Shown here: positions 1 to 8,850 of the stretch, piece by piece
Layout: every line of letters starts with the position of its first letter
Position numbering within the stretch: the first letter of the stretch is position 1
DNA from: Pantoea sp. alder81
GTDB lineage: Bacteria; Pseudomonadota; Gammaproteobacteria; Enterobacterales; Enterobacteriaceae
DNA length: 64,000 nt
Assembly (NCBI RefSeq): GCF_020179835.1
Contig: NZ_JAIUDA010000004.1
Coordinates: forward strand, 372,001 to 436,000
Direction: 5' to 3'
Notes under the pieces: generated by a model
Databases searched by the model: none
Told to the model about the DNA's origin: nothing
What the model saw: the letters and a program-made list of their open reading frames with translations, nothing else
Program-made: the position numbers and the translations under genes

Positions 1-2
1 AT

Positions 3-626
3 CTGAAAAAAACCATCCTGTTTATTATGCCCACTAACCTGGCGCAGGGGTTGCTGATCATCATCGCGCTGCTGGCGGGTAATCTCATTCCGCTGACGCC
101 AGTGCTGATTCTGTGGATGAACATGGCGACGTCGGCCACGCTGTCGTTTGGTCTGGCGTTTGAGGAGGGTGAAAAAAACATCATGCGTCGGCCACCGCGC
201 GATCCCAAACTGCATGTGATGGATGGATTCGCTATCTGGCGCGTGGTGTTTGTTGGTTCAATGATTGCGATAAGCGCGTTTGTGCTGGAAGCCTGGCTGC
301 AGCCGCGTGGCTATTCCCCGGAGTTTATCCGTACCGTGCTGTTGCAGACGCTGGTCACCGCGCAATGGTTCTATATGCTCAACTGCCGTGTGTCAGATGG
401 CTTCTCACTGAGTAAAGGCCTGTTGCTGAACAAAGGTATCTGGATCGTCAGTGCGGTATTGCTGGTGCTGCAATTACTGATCATCTACGCGCCGTTTATG
501 CAGTTGCTGTTCGGCACCACTGGACTGCCATTCCGCTATTGGGTGATCACCTTCATCATCGGATTCGTGATGTTCCTGATTGTTGAGGTTGAGAAACCGC
601 TCACCCGCCGATTCAGAACGGCTTGA
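3..626 (+). CDS. C-terminal part of a P-type cation-transporting ATPase (partial)
   Basis: The open frame runs in from the left edge, with LKKTILF before the first methionine, so this is the end of a larger gene. The visible part is membrane-rich. It carries a TNLAQG segment and a LTPVLILWMNMATS helix typical of the C-terminal transmembrane domain of P2/P3-type ATPases (Ca/Mg/Na,K-like family), then four more hydrophobic segments and a basic tail. The phosphorylation and ATP-binding domains lie outside the window, so the ion cannot be told. A strong hairpin follows the stop. Confidence 0.8.
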   Translation: MKKTILFIMPTNLAQGLLIIIALLAGNLIPLTPVLILWMNMATSATLSFGLAFEEGEKNIMRRPPRDPKLHVMDGFAIWRVVFVGSMIAISAFVLEAWLQPRGYSPEFIRTVLLQTLVTAQWFYMLNCRVSDGFSLSKGLLLNKGIWIVSAVLLVLQLLIIYAPFMQLLFGTTGLPFRYWVITFIIGFVMFLIVEVEKPLTRRFRTA

Positions 627-633
627 GTCTGTT

Positions 634-675
634 GCCGCCCGTCGCGCTGGTGACAGCGCTGCGGGCGGTGTTTTA
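634..675 (+). terminator. Rho-independent terminator after the cation ATPase
   Basis: A GC-rich inverted repeat (CCGCCCG...GCGCTG, loop gtga, CAGCGC...CGGGCGG) is followed by TGTTTTA, just after the ATPase stop codon. Confidence 0.8.
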
Positions 676-743
676 GACGATGCATGTTGATTTCGGGCTA
701 AAAGATTGGATTTAAACGTCCCAGGACATTCGCTGTCATCAAG

Positions 744-1058
744 TCACAGAGGAAAATGTCGCACGGGCTCAACAACCTTCATCGGTTTCTTTCTCTTCGG
801 TTTTGTCGCCCTGCACAACGCTGGCATGGTCGCATTATCCTTCGCTAACTCGATGGTTTTGTTAACAGTGATGCAGCACGGGCAGTAATGAACATTCGCA
901 TATTGCGCTGCAGCGACGGTGAATGCCTGACCGTGGTTATACATACTGCCAATAAAAGCCCGTGAATCGATACCGGGTAACTGTTCACATCCTGCGGTAT
1001 GCAAAAGCAAGCCCCTGCGGGCGTGATCGCATACGTAATACTTCGTTGCCTTGTACAT
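744..1058 (-). CDS. Conserved small protein with cysteine pairs, function unknown
   Basis: 104 aa. The protein has scattered cysteines and a CPCC motif near residue 60, then a strongly basic stretch (KPKRKKP) near the C-terminus. The N-terminal half, with the YYVCDHARRG and AFIGSMYNHGQAF segments, resembles a family of small hypothetical proteins found across enterobacteria. That is recollection, not a search. The cysteines could bind a metal. It is followed by the exported-protein gene on the same strand. No function is proposed. Confidence 0.55.
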   Translation of the reverse strand: MYKATKYYVCDHARRGLLLHTAGCEQLPGIDSRAFIGSMYNHGQAFTVAAAQYANVHYCPCCITVNKTIELAKDNATMPALCRATKPKRKKPMKVVEPVRHFPL

Positions 1059-1096
1059 TTTTATTTATCCGTTTGCTGTGTGAGTCAATGGACTCA

Positions 1097-1456
1097 TTAA
1101 AGTTTGTCGTATTCGATATCTTGTAAATTTGAACATCTCACTACGGCCTGGAACTCAGATTGCCCACCACGGCTAGCCAAAGTAAACGGAACGATTATAC
1201 GTGTGCCATTTTTTGCTACGCCTTCATTGTGCAACAGAAGAGAACCCAGGGTGATTCTGTTTTTCCCAAACATTTCGGTATGGGCTTTTTCAAGCAGGTC
1301 TTTTTCTACGGCAATAAGCGCATCACGACTGTGAACGGTCAGACAGGCTATTTCATCATTTTGATTTTCTATGCTCTGCGAATATACCTCATAACCCGAC
1401 GCAGACAAAATGATCCCCAGGGCACAAAGTGCCCCAACCTTAGCAGATGTTTTCAT
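1097..1456 (-). CDS. Small exported protein, function unknown
   Basis: 119 aa from the chosen start. The start at 1456 (MKTSAKVG) is preferred over an upstream in-frame one because AAGGGA lies about 7 nt before this ATG. Residues 1-24 form a signal peptide (lysine near the N-terminus, then VGALCALGIILSASG), so the protein is probably periplasmic. Two cysteines in the mature part (in the IACLTV and VVRCSN segments) could form a disulfide. The family is not recognised. Confidence 0.6.
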   Translation of the reverse strand: MKTSAKVGALCALGIILSASGYEVYSQSIENQNDEIACLTVHSRDALIAVEKDLLEKAHTEMFGKNRITLGSLLLHNEGVAKNGTRIIVPFTLASRGGQSEFQAVVRCSNLQDIEYDKL

Positions 1457-2009
1457 TTTAAATTCCCTTGAATGTTTCACCAACAGTCTCTGGTCTAACT
1501 AACGGAAAATCAAGAGTATTTATGGTTGATTTGTTGAAATGAATTGATGTGTATTGCAGATGTCGGCTGGTCATTATCTGATAATGGACGGGATAAAATC
1601 TGATTATTACGTACCACAATAAAATCCTGTGAGATTTATTGAAGAGTAACTCAAACAAATAAACCGTGCATTAAAGCCAAAGTACAACAAATAACCTGGT
1701 TAAGGATTTGTTAATGATTGAAATGTTGCAGACTCATGACATTTTTTCATTGCAGAAGTTATGGTCAGTTGGTACCAGATGATAAAAACTCACAGCCTGC
1801 TAATTCAGCAGCGCTGTTTACAGTGATCAATGAATCACCGTGAAGCTGGAACCGCGGGTAGTGCCTCTGATCAAATCAAAAGATCAGTGTGTTAAAACGG
1901 CAAATGGTTTAACCTTGAAATACTGTCAGCAGTGGATTTTAAGTAACCCCAATAAAATCAGTGTTTTGAGTGGGCTTTTATTGAGTGACCTTTTGATTGA
2001 CTGCGACTT
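1457..2009. other. Long intergenic stretch before the riboswitch
   Basis: No convincing gene. It is AT-rich in its first half. Short open frames here lack ribosome binding sites and family features. The promoter for the riboswitch transcript must lie in the right-hand part, but I could not pick a clear -35/-10 pair. Confidence 0.5.
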
Positions 2010-2124
2010 GTTCCAGGGGGGGCCCGGTTAGCGGGCTGAGATTCTACCCGCCAGTGTTATACACGCGGGCAACGTAGTGACCCTACGAACCTGATCCGGC
2101 TAATACCGGCGTAGGGAGCGGAAC
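2010..2124 (+). ncRNA. TPP (thiamine pyrophosphate) riboswitch
   Basis: The conserved THI-box core is present in order: GGGGGGCCC with a CGGGCTGAGA arm (P2), then ACCTGATCCGG-CTAATA-CCGG with CGTAGGGA (P4/P5). GTTCC at 2010-2014 pairs with GGAAC at 2120-2124 to close P1. Two extra hairpins, CCCGC/GCGGG and CGTAG/CTACG, extend the P3 side. About 110 nt later the LuxE-like gene starts, so TPP should repress that operon in cis. No thiamine biosynthesis or transport gene follows, which is unusual for this riboswitch class. Confidence 0.93.
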
Positions 2125-2234
2125 ACAGGGCGACACTGCGTCCTGATCCCATCTTTGTGCTTTGTAGCGGACAGACTCGACTCATCAGGCCCGGCCTGAG
2201 AGATTTCGCGCAATCGCAACAGGTGGACCCGCAT

Positions 2235-3317
2235 ATGACTGAAGCTGCTTTGATCGACGCTTTGCTGACCTTTCTTCAGCGTCAGGACACAACCGACGAC
2301 GATTTTAACCGCCTGGCGCTCGCCATCTTCGCGTATCAATTCGAACACAATACCCCTTATCGACGCTTCGCCATGCAACGCGGCCGCACGCCCTTTACGG
2401 TGAAAAACTGGCGCGCCATTCCGGCGATTCCTATCACAGCGTTTAAGGGTCTGACGCTGAGTTGCCATGCCACCGATGACGTCGAAGCGGTGTTTATGAC
2501 CAGCGGCACCACCGGCACAGTGAAGGGGCGCAGCTATCATCCGACGCTTGATGTCTGGAAATGTTCGATGACGCAGAATTTCCGCCAGCGCTTTATGGCG
2601 GGTGAAGAGCGGATTCGCATGGGCATTTTGTTCCCTGATAATCGGGCGCTGCCCAACTCTTCGCTGGCGCATTACCTGACGTTAGCAATGGAAAAATTTG
2701 GCACCGCCGAGAGTGAAGTGCTGCTGGATGACAGCGGTATCGCAATGGATCGCCTTTTCGCTGCGCTTGAGCAGGCGGAAGCGCGAGGTGAACCCTATGC
2801 GCTACTGGGCGCGAGCTACAGCTTTGTGCATCTGCTGGATGAGATGCAGCGCCAGAAACGCTGCTTTGCGCTGCCAGCTGGCAGCCGCATTTTGGATACC
2901 GGCGGATTTAAGGGGCAATCACGCGAAATTGAAGCCGAGCAGTTTTATGCCGAACTGAGTGCGGCGTTAGGTGTGCCGCGCACACACTGCATCAACATGT
3001 ACGGCATGACTGAACTGAGCAGCCAGTTTTATGACGATGGCAACGTGGCCTGTCCCTCCGTGAAATCCGGCCCGCACTGGATCCGCACGCGCGTGGTCAA
3101 TCCGCTGACGGGCGAAGAGGTGGCGGAAGGTGAGATTGGCGTGCTGGTGCACCACGATCTGGCCCACTTCAATTCAGTGTCTGCCTTACTGACCGAGGAT
3201 GCTGGCCGGGCAGTGGCGGGCGGCTTCCATCTGCTGGGCCGGGTTACCGGAGCGGATGCGAAGGGCTGTTCGCTGGCGATGAAAGAGTTCCTTGCTGCAG
3301 CACAGGGTGCAGTGTGA
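2235..3317 (+). CDS. LuxE/PaaK-family acyl-activating enzyme (acyl-protein synthetase)
   Basis: 360 aa from ATG 2235, which has AGGTGG 8 nt upstream. A longer frame upstream lacks such a site. The ANL-type phosphate-binding motif TSGTTG is at residues 89-94. Near the middle a GASYSFVHLLDEM segment is followed by LDTGGFKGQ and then NMYGMTELSSQF, all typical of LuxE. LuxE enzymes activate a carboxylic acid with ATP and pass the acyl group to a LuxC reductase. The next gene is LuxC-like and overlaps by 4 nt (GTGA), so the two are translationally coupled. The substrate is unknown. First gene downstream of the TPP riboswitch. Confidence 0.85.
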   Translation: MTEAALIDALLTFLQRQDTTDDDFNRLALAIFAYQFEHNTPYRRFAMQRGRTPFTVKNWRAIPAIPITAFKGLTLSCHATDDVEAVFMTSGTTGTVKGRSYHPTLDVWKCSMTQNFRQRFMAGEERIRMGILFPDNRALPNSSLAHYLTLAMEKFGTAESEVLLDDSGIAMDRLFAALEQAEARGEPYALLGASYSFVHLLDEMQRQKRCFALPAGSRILDTGGFKGQSREIEAEQFYAELSAALGVPRTHCINMYGMTELSSQFYDDGNVACPSVKSGPHWIRTRVVNPLTGEEVAEGEIGVLVHHDLAHFNSVSALLTEDAGRAVAGGFHLLGRVTGADAKGCSLAMKEFLAAAQGAV

Positions 3318-4765
3318 AAGAGGTCGCGGGTTATTTACCGGGATGTTTATCGCCTGAAGAGGTGCAGTGGCGCACGCTGAGTTTTAGCCATCACGGCCAG
3401 CAATTGGATGTCGACGTCCCCGATCTGAATCCGGCACAAATTACACTTCTGAGCGCCCATCTGCGCGATCACGCTCGCGCTTATCTCAAGACGCTGAGCG
3501 TGGCGAAAATCGTGACGATTATTGATGAGGCCATTGCGCGTTTGCTGGATCGAAGCCATCCGCTGCGCCGCAAGGCCGAAACGCTGCTGCCGATTGTCAC
3601 CGGTTATGACGCCGGGATGATTCGCCTTGGGCTTACCGGATACCTCAAAACCTTTCGACAGCCGCAGCTCAAGCGCTTTTTGGCTGAGGACTTCAGCGAT
3701 CCGCAGCTGCTGGATGACTTCCAGCCGCGACCTAATGGCGGATTTGCGCGTGCGTTTGGCCCTGACCTTCTTCTGCATATCTGGGCAGGGAACGTGCCAG
3801 GTCTACCGCTATGGAGTCTGATTTGCGGACTGCTGGTGAAAGCGGGCAGCGTGGGTAAACTGCCCGGTGCTGAACCGTTGATGGCGGGCTGGTTCGCGCA
3901 ACTGCTGGCTGAGATCGACCCTCAACTTGGCGAATGCCTGGCGGTGGTGTGGTGGAAAGGCGGCGAAGCAGAAGCAGAAAAACACTGGTTAACACAGCCT
4001 GATGTGGTGATGGCTTATTGTGGCAACGCCGCACTGGCTGCTATCAAACAGCAGCTACCGGTTACCACGCGTTTTCTACCGCATGGCCATAAAATCAGCG
4101 TTGGGCTGGTGGCGCGTTCGGCGCTGGATACAAGGCAGGGCGTCGATCTGGCGCAGCGCGTGGCTTATGACGTCATGCGCTATGACCAGGCGGGATGTTA
4201 CTCACCGCAAATGCTGTTTGTTGAACGCGGCGAACGCATCTCGCCACAGGAATTCGCGGAGTATATTGCCCATGAACTGCGTGCGCTGGCGCGCAAGTAT
4301 CCGCGTCGCGCGCTGTCTTTGGCGGAAGTTAACAGCGTGGCGGCCTGGCGCAGCCGTGAAGAGATTCGCGCGCTGCAGGACGATCGCATTCTTTTCGGCG
4401 AGCCAACGGACAGCTGGGCGGTGGTCATGGTGGATGGCCCCGAAGCTCTGATGCCGTCGGCACTCGGACGCACCCTCAAAGTGGTGGCCGTGGATGAAAT
4501 TGATGATGCGATTGCATTGATGACGCAGCAGAAAATCTACCTGCAAACGGCGGCGGTAGCGGCCGCGCCTCGGGAGCTGTTTCATCTCGCCGCACGTCTG
4601 GGGCAAGCCGGCATTACCCGCATTACCGCCTTTGGTAGCATGACATCGCCCGCCGCCGGATGGCATCACGATGGCCGCTTCAGCCTGCTGGATCTGGTCA
4701 CTATCACGGAAATAGAGGCATCTGCTGAAACCGCCGCTGAGCGTTTTGCGCCCTATGCGGATTGA
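3314..4765 (+). CDS. LuxC-like acyl-CoA/acyl-enzyme reductase
   Basis: 483 aa, GTG start overlapping the stop of the preceding gene. It matches LuxC (fatty acid reductase) in length and in the segment HIWAGNVPGLPLWSL (about residues 155-169). The catalytic cysteine region YDQAGCYSPQ places the nucleophile near Cys295. LuxC reduces an acyl thioester to an aldehyde with NADPH. In luminous bacteria it works with LuxE, as expected from the overlap here. No luciferase genes (luxAB) are present, so the aldehyde must serve another purpose. Confidence 0.85.
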   Translation: MKEVAGYLPGCLSPEEVQWRTLSFSHHGQQLDVDVPDLNPAQITLLSAHLRDHARAYLKTLSVAKIVTIIDEAIARLLDRSHPLRRKAETLLPIVTGYDAGMIRLGLTGYLKTFRQPQLKRFLAEDFSDPQLLDDFQPRPNGGFARAFGPDLLLHIWAGNVPGLPLWSLICGLLVKAGSVGKLPGAEPLMAGWFAQLLAEIDPQLGECLAVVWWKGGEAEAEKHWLTQPDVVMAYCGNAALAAIKQQLPVTTRFLPHGHKISVGLVARSALDTRQGVDLAQRVAYDVMRYDQAGCYSPQMLFVERGERISPQEFAEYIAHELRALARKYPRRALSLAEVNSVAAWRSREEIRALQDDRILFGEPTDSWAVVMVDGPEALMPSALGRTLKVVAVDEIDDAIALMTQQKIYLQTAAVAAAPRELFHLAARLGQAGITRITAFGSMTSPAAGWHHDGRFSLLDLVTITEIEASAETAAERFAPYAD

Positions 4766-4791
4766 ATCCACGTTTTTACAGGAGGTAAACG

Positions 4792-5559
4792 ATGAAATTT
4801 GCTGATCAAACGATTCTGGTGACGGGTGCGAGCAGGGGGATTGGCGCGGCTATCGCGCAGGCGTTCGCCGCTGAGGGTGCGCTGGTGGTGGTGAACTACC
4901 TGCGCAGTGAAGCCGCAGCGATGGAAGTGGTAAAAAGCTGTGAAGCACTGGGCGGTTCGGCCATCGCGATTCGCGCTGATGTCACCTCGGCGGAGCAGGT
5001 GGCGGCGATGATGGAGCAGATCGCCAACACCACCGGTCGTCTGGACGCGGTGGTGAACAATGCTTTCGCGCCCTATGTTTTCGATACCGATAACCGACAA
5101 CGCTTTTGGGAAACGTCATGGCAGGGCTACCAGAGCCAGTTTGACGGTGCCGTCGGCGCGGCCTACAACGTCTGCCAGGCCGCGTTGCCGCTGATGCGTT
5201 CGCGCACACGCGGCAGCATCATCAATCTTTCCAGCGATTTGGTGGCCCGCCCATCTGTTCCTTACCACGATTACATTACGGCAAAATCTGCATTAATAGG
5301 TTTTAGCCGTTCACTCGCGGCAGAACTGGGGCCGCTGGGGATTCGCGTGAACTGCGTCGCGCCGGGTCTGGTGTATCCCACCGATGCCAGCAGCGCCACG
5401 CGAGAAGATGTGCGTGAGTTTATCACCGCACAAACGCCGCTGCGCCGCATTGCCGAGCCAGCGGATGTCGCCGGTCCGGTGATGTTTTTAGCCTCAGAGT
5501 GGAGCGAGTTTGTCACCGGGCAAACGCTGTATGTGGATGGCGGGTTGGTGATGGGGTGA
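4792..5559 (+). CDS. SDR-family oxidoreductase (FabG-like)
   Basis: 255 aa with an excellent ribosome binding site (AGGAGG, 6 nt before ATG). It has the classical short-chain dehydrogenase layout: TGASRGIG cofactor motif at 11-18, NNAFAP in place of the usual NNAG, a serine in INLSSD and the YITAK catalytic Tyr-Lys pair. The C-terminus ends in GQTLYVDGGLVMG. Likely NADPH-dependent. As the third gene of the riboswitch operon, it could reduce the aldehyde made by the LuxC-like enzyme to an alcohol (inference) or act on a 3-oxoacyl substrate. A hairpin at 5583-5618 follows. Confidence 0.85.
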   Translation: MKFADQTILVTGASRGIGAAIAQAFAAEGALVVVNYLRSEAAAMEVVKSCEALGGSAIAIRADVTSAEQVAAMMEQIANTTGRLDAVVNNAFAPYVFDTDNRQRFWETSWQGYQSQFDGAVGAAYNVCQAALPLMRSRTRGSIINLSSDLVARPSVPYHDYITAKSALIGFSRSLAAELGPLGIRVNCVAPGLVYPTDASSATREDVREFITAQTPLRRIAEPADVAGPVMFLASEWSEFVTGQTLYVDGGLVMG

Positions 5560-5582
5560 CGGGGGAAGTCACCCCCAACAGA

Positions 5583-5618
5583 GTGAGAATGGCGCATAGT
5601 TTAAGGCCCCATTCTCAC
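5583..5618 (+). terminator. Inverted repeat between convergent genes, possible terminator
   Basis: A perfect 10-bp inverted repeat (GTGAGAATGG / CCATTCTCAC) with a 16-nt loop lies between the SDR gene and the convergent DszC-like gene. There is no clear T-run. Confidence 0.4.
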
Positions 5619-5694
5619 ATCTCATTAATCACAAAAAGCCGCTTCGACTTGCCAGACCAAAGCGATCAATATGACTCAAACACAAACGGAGTCG

Positions 5695-6933
5695 TTATTT
5701 TTCTTGCGGATTATCTGCTATACCAATTCGCCATTGTTCTGGCGGTAACGTACCGTTTACGGCGAAATCACCGACGATGCGATCTTTATAGATACGGGGA
5801 TTATGTGATGAGAGTGTACGGGCATTGCGCCAGAAACGGTCCAGTGCCAGTGGTTTCAATGTGGCTGAAGCTCCTAATGCATCAAAGAGTGTTGAACTGG
5901 CATTAAGCAATAAGTCGGTAACCACATTGAGTGACTGAGAAACTTCCAGCTCTGCAATCGCAACGCTATGCGTTTTCTGCTGTTCATCATTCTGCTGCTG
6001 TGCTTCATAAGCGCGTTGTAATGACTGAGCGGCATGTTGCACGATGGCGCCACTGGTATAAGCTGCACTACGCAAGCGGCCAACAACCTGAAGTATTTGC
6101 GCATCATCCGCTGCGCGTGGAGCGTTACCGTTGCTGTAAGTGCGGGTACGGGCGGCGACTAATGAGGCGACTTCACCACTTTGCGCGCGGCCAATGCCGG
6201 CAAGCGTAGCCAGATGAATGAGTTGATAAAACGCCGGGGCATAACCAAAGTGCGCATCTTCGCGAATATCGGCGTGCGGAATCTCAACGTTTTCAAATAT
6301 CGCGGTACCGCTGGCGGTGAGTGTTTGCCCAAAGCCGTTCCAGTCATCCAGTACGGTGACGCCCGGCGCGGTGCGAGACACCGTCACTGATACGCCTTTG
6401 TGGTTCTCATCGGTCAAACCAATATTGATCCAATCGGAATAAAGTGAGCCGGTGGTGTAGAATTTTTTGCCATCTAATCGCCAGCGATCGCCGCTGCGCT
6501 TGATTTGTGTCGAGAACACCGTCTGGCGCGCCTCACCGGTTTCACTCCAGGCTGGACCGACAATTTCACCCTGTGCAATGCGGGTGAACCATTGCTGCCT
6601 GAAGGCTGTATCACTGCTACTGAGCACATTTTCGACGAAGCCGAAGTGACCGCGCAAGGATTGCACCAGGTTTGAGTCTGCTTCGCCAAGTTCGATCAGC
6701 AGATTAAACAATTCTGGTAAAGTGGCCTCCAGCCCGCCAGCGCTTTTGGGCAGTCTTAATGCGGTGAAACCGCTCTTTTTAAGCCATTCAATCTCTTCTA
6801 ATGGCGGTTGACGTTCGAGTTCACGAGCAATGGCTCCGGCGCGAATGCGGGTAAACAGCGGTCGAAACGTCTCTGCGAGCTGTTCATATCTTGCTGAAGA
6901 GGGCGCTCCCCATCCTGATTCAATCTGCGACAT
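5695..6933 (-). CDS. Acyl-CoA dehydrogenase-fold flavin oxidoreductase, DszC/SfnB-like (sulfur acquisition)
   Basis: 412 aa from ATG 6933, which has GGAGG 8 nt upstream. An upstream GTG in the same frame overlaps that site. The protein has the acyl-CoA dehydrogenase fold with an AWSETGEARQ segment and GKKFYTTGSLYSDW, as in FMNH2-dependent DszC/SfnB-type monooxygenases. The C-terminal RFWRNARTLSSHNPRIYKDRIVGDF segment also fits. These enzymes oxidise sulfur in organosulfur compounds. It is divergent from a Dpp-type importer and an NtaA/DszA-like monooxygenase, so a role in organosulfur use is likely. The substrate is unknown. Confidence 0.8.
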   Translation of the reverse strand: MSQIESGWGAPSSARYEQLAETFRPLFTRIRAGAIARELERQPPLEEIEWLKKSGFTALRLPKSAGGLEATLPELFNLLIELGEADSNLVQSLRGHFGFVENVLSSSDTAFRQQWFTRIAQGEIVGPAWSETGEARQTVFSTQIKRSGDRWRLDGKKFYTTGSLYSDWINIGLTDENHKGVSVTVSRTAPGVTVLDDWNGFGQTLTASGTAIFENVEIPHADIREDAHFGYAPAFYQLIHLATLAGIGRAQSGEVASLVAARTRTYSNGNAPRAADDAQILQVVGRLRSAAYTSGAIVQHAAQSLQRAYEAQQQNDEQQKTHSVAIAELEVSQSLNVVTDLLLNASSTLFDALGASATLKPLALDRFWRNARTLSSHNPRIYKDRIVGDFAVNGTLPPEQWRIGIADNPQEK

Positions 6934-7242
6934 GGCATTAGCCTCCACTCAAAAAATACGTTCATGTCGAGGCACTATGCATTTCCTTCTTACCGTCTTT
7001 TAATGTTAATTTCTGCTAAGGATATTAATCTGGCGGTTAATATATTTATTTCCATTATCTGGAACAGAAATTCATTTTTTCATATTAATTCCCGGTAATG
7101 ATATTTGCTGTTGGGGATATCTATGTTCTATTCAGGAACGATTCCAATAAAGCGATTAATTCATTTTCCAGTTAACGATAAATGTGTGGATGTCTCGCCA
7201 CATTTATAGGTTTATCTGGACTTTTAAGGGAAATTTTAAAAA
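6934..7242. other. Divergent promoter region of the organosulfur locus
   Basis: AT-rich, about 300 bp between two divergent transcription units. It must hold both promoters. No operator could be identified with confidence and no regulator gene sits next to it. Confidence 0.5.
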
Positions 7243-8850
7243 ATGATGCGAATATCTACTCGTCGCCTGATGATTCCCCTGTTCAGCGTATTAACTGGCG
7301 TGATGTCACAAACGGTTGCACAGGCAGCAACGCCTGAATACAGTGACGGCACGCTGGTTTATCTGCACGAACAGGAGCCGCCCTGCCTGTGGGGCGGTTG
7401 GGTGCAGCAGGCTTATCTGGCCCGGCAGGTCTTCGATTATTTAGTGAGTTACGATGATGGGAAAATACGACCCTGGCTAGCCACAAGCTGGAGTGAATCC
7501 CCCGATCGTAAAACCATTACATTTCATTTGCGTCATGATGTGAAATTTACTGATGGTGACGTGTTTAATGCCGACGCGGTTATTGAAAACTATCCTGCAT
7601 GGCAAAAGGGAATTGGCTGGCACGGCTTCACTTATATGACCGGATTCACCAAGGTAGACGAGTATACCGTGGCACTACATTTATCCGAACCCAATCCGGA
7701 AATATATAATGTGCTGGCAAACGGTCATTATGGTTTTCAATCCCCCGACTCGCTGGCTCAAAACAGCAGTGAAGAAAAATGCCTGCGTCCAGTGGGAACC
7801 GGGCCGTGGAAAGTAGCGCACTGGGTGAGGGGGGAGGGTATCAGTTTTGTGCGTAATGAGGATTATCAATGGGCACCGCCCAATGCACATCATAACGGCC
7901 CTGCGTATATCAAGCATTTGGAGTGGAAGTTTGTCCCCGATGCGACCACCCGCTGGGGAGCCTTAGTCAGTGGAGGCGCCGACGTTATTTATCAGCCGCC
8001 ATCAGCACAGTGGCAGGCATTAAAACGTGAATATCAAACTCTTTCCTATGTCGCCACAGGGCGACCTCAGGCGTTCTCGTTCAATGTTCAGCGTGCCCCC
8101 TTCAATGATGTGCGGGTGCGTCAGGCGTTTGCCTACGCGCTGGATCGCAAGCAAATCGTTAAAACCGTATTCAAGGGTGCGGTGCCCTATGAAGGCAATG
8201 GTTCACTGAGTAAAAGTACGCCGCTCTATCTCAATGTTAATGATCGCTATTCACTAAATATCGCTAAAGCCAACCAGCTGCTGGATGCCGCAGGCTGGAC
8301 CGGACACGATGCAGAGGGATATCGCACGAAACAGGGTAAAACGCTGGATGCGCGGCTGCCCTTTATCCAGGCGATCATCGACCAGGAAGGCGCGCTGATG
8401 CTGCAGGCGGTGCAGGATCAGGTGAAACGGGTGGGCATCAAGCTGGATCTCATCCCGCTCACGCAGACCGAAGGCTTTGCCGGTGCGCGCTCACGCCCGA
8501 ATGACAAGGAAATCAGTTTTGGTTATTGGGTGTGGCCATCACCCAACATCCTCGACATTGTTTACAACCATTCTCTCAATGGCGCTTTCAACGGCAATAA
8601 CACCACCTTCTTTAACAATCCTGAGGTCGAAGCACAGATTCTCGATGCCCAGCGGGATCCGGATCCAGAGCAACGCCTGCAGAAGTTTGCTGTTTTGCAA
8701 AAGTGGTTTGACGACCAGGCGATTGCCATTGGCGGCTACAACTTTACCTATAACGTGGCGGTCGCCAACAACATCCGCGGACTTTGGCAGGATCAAGGCA
8801 ACGGATTACTCAATTTTAACGACGCCTATTTTGAACAGGAGAAGCCATGA
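7243..8850 (+). CDS. ABC transporter substrate-binding protein, peptide/nickel (DppA) type
   Basis: 535 aa. A signal peptide covers roughly residues 1-28 (RRLMIPLFSVLTGVMSQTVAQAA), so it is periplasmic. The mature protein has SBP family 5 features: a TSWSESPDRKTITFHLRHDVKFTDG segment near residue 100, then VGTGPWK and VRQAFAYALDR. AAGGGA lies upstream of the tandem ATG start. The gene overlaps the next (ATGA). It delivers a ligand to the two permeases and the fused ATPase that follow. The neighbours suggest an organosulfur compound rather than a peptide. Confidence 0.88.
   Translation: MMRISTRRLMIPLFSVLTGVMSQTVAQAATPEYSDGTLVYLHEQEPPCLWGGWVQQAYLARQVFDYLVSYDDGKIRPWLATSWSESPDRKTITFHLRHDVKFTDGDVFNADAVIENYPAWQKGIGWHGFTYMTGFTKVDEYTVALHLSEPNPEIYNVLANGHYGFQSPDSLAQNSSEEKCLRPVGTGPWKVAHWVRGEGISFVRNEDYQWAPPNAHHNGPAYIKHLEWKFVPDATTRWGALVSGGADVIYQPPSAQWQALKREYQTLSYVATGRPQAFSFNVQRAPFNDVRVRQAFAYALDRKQIVKTVFKGAVPYEGNGSLSKSTPLYLNVNDRYSLNIAKANQLLDAAGWTGHDAEGYRTKQGKTLDARLPFIQAIIDQEGALMLQAVQDQVKRVGIKLDLIPLTQTEGFAGARSRPNDKEISFGYWVWPSPNILDIVYNHSLNGAFNGNNTTFFNNPEVEAQILDAQRDPDPEQRLQKFAVLQKWFDDQAIAIGGYNFTYNVAVANNIRGLWQDQGNGLLNFNDAYFEQEKP

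Noticed and set aside
706..888. 60-codon plus-strand frame after the ATPase
   Set aside because: No ribosome binding site or family features; it overlaps the minus-strand Cys-containing gene, which is better supported.
1840..2031. 63-codon frame running into the riboswitch
   Set aside because: Ends inside the conserved TPP aptamer and has no site or family; it is not a plausible gene.
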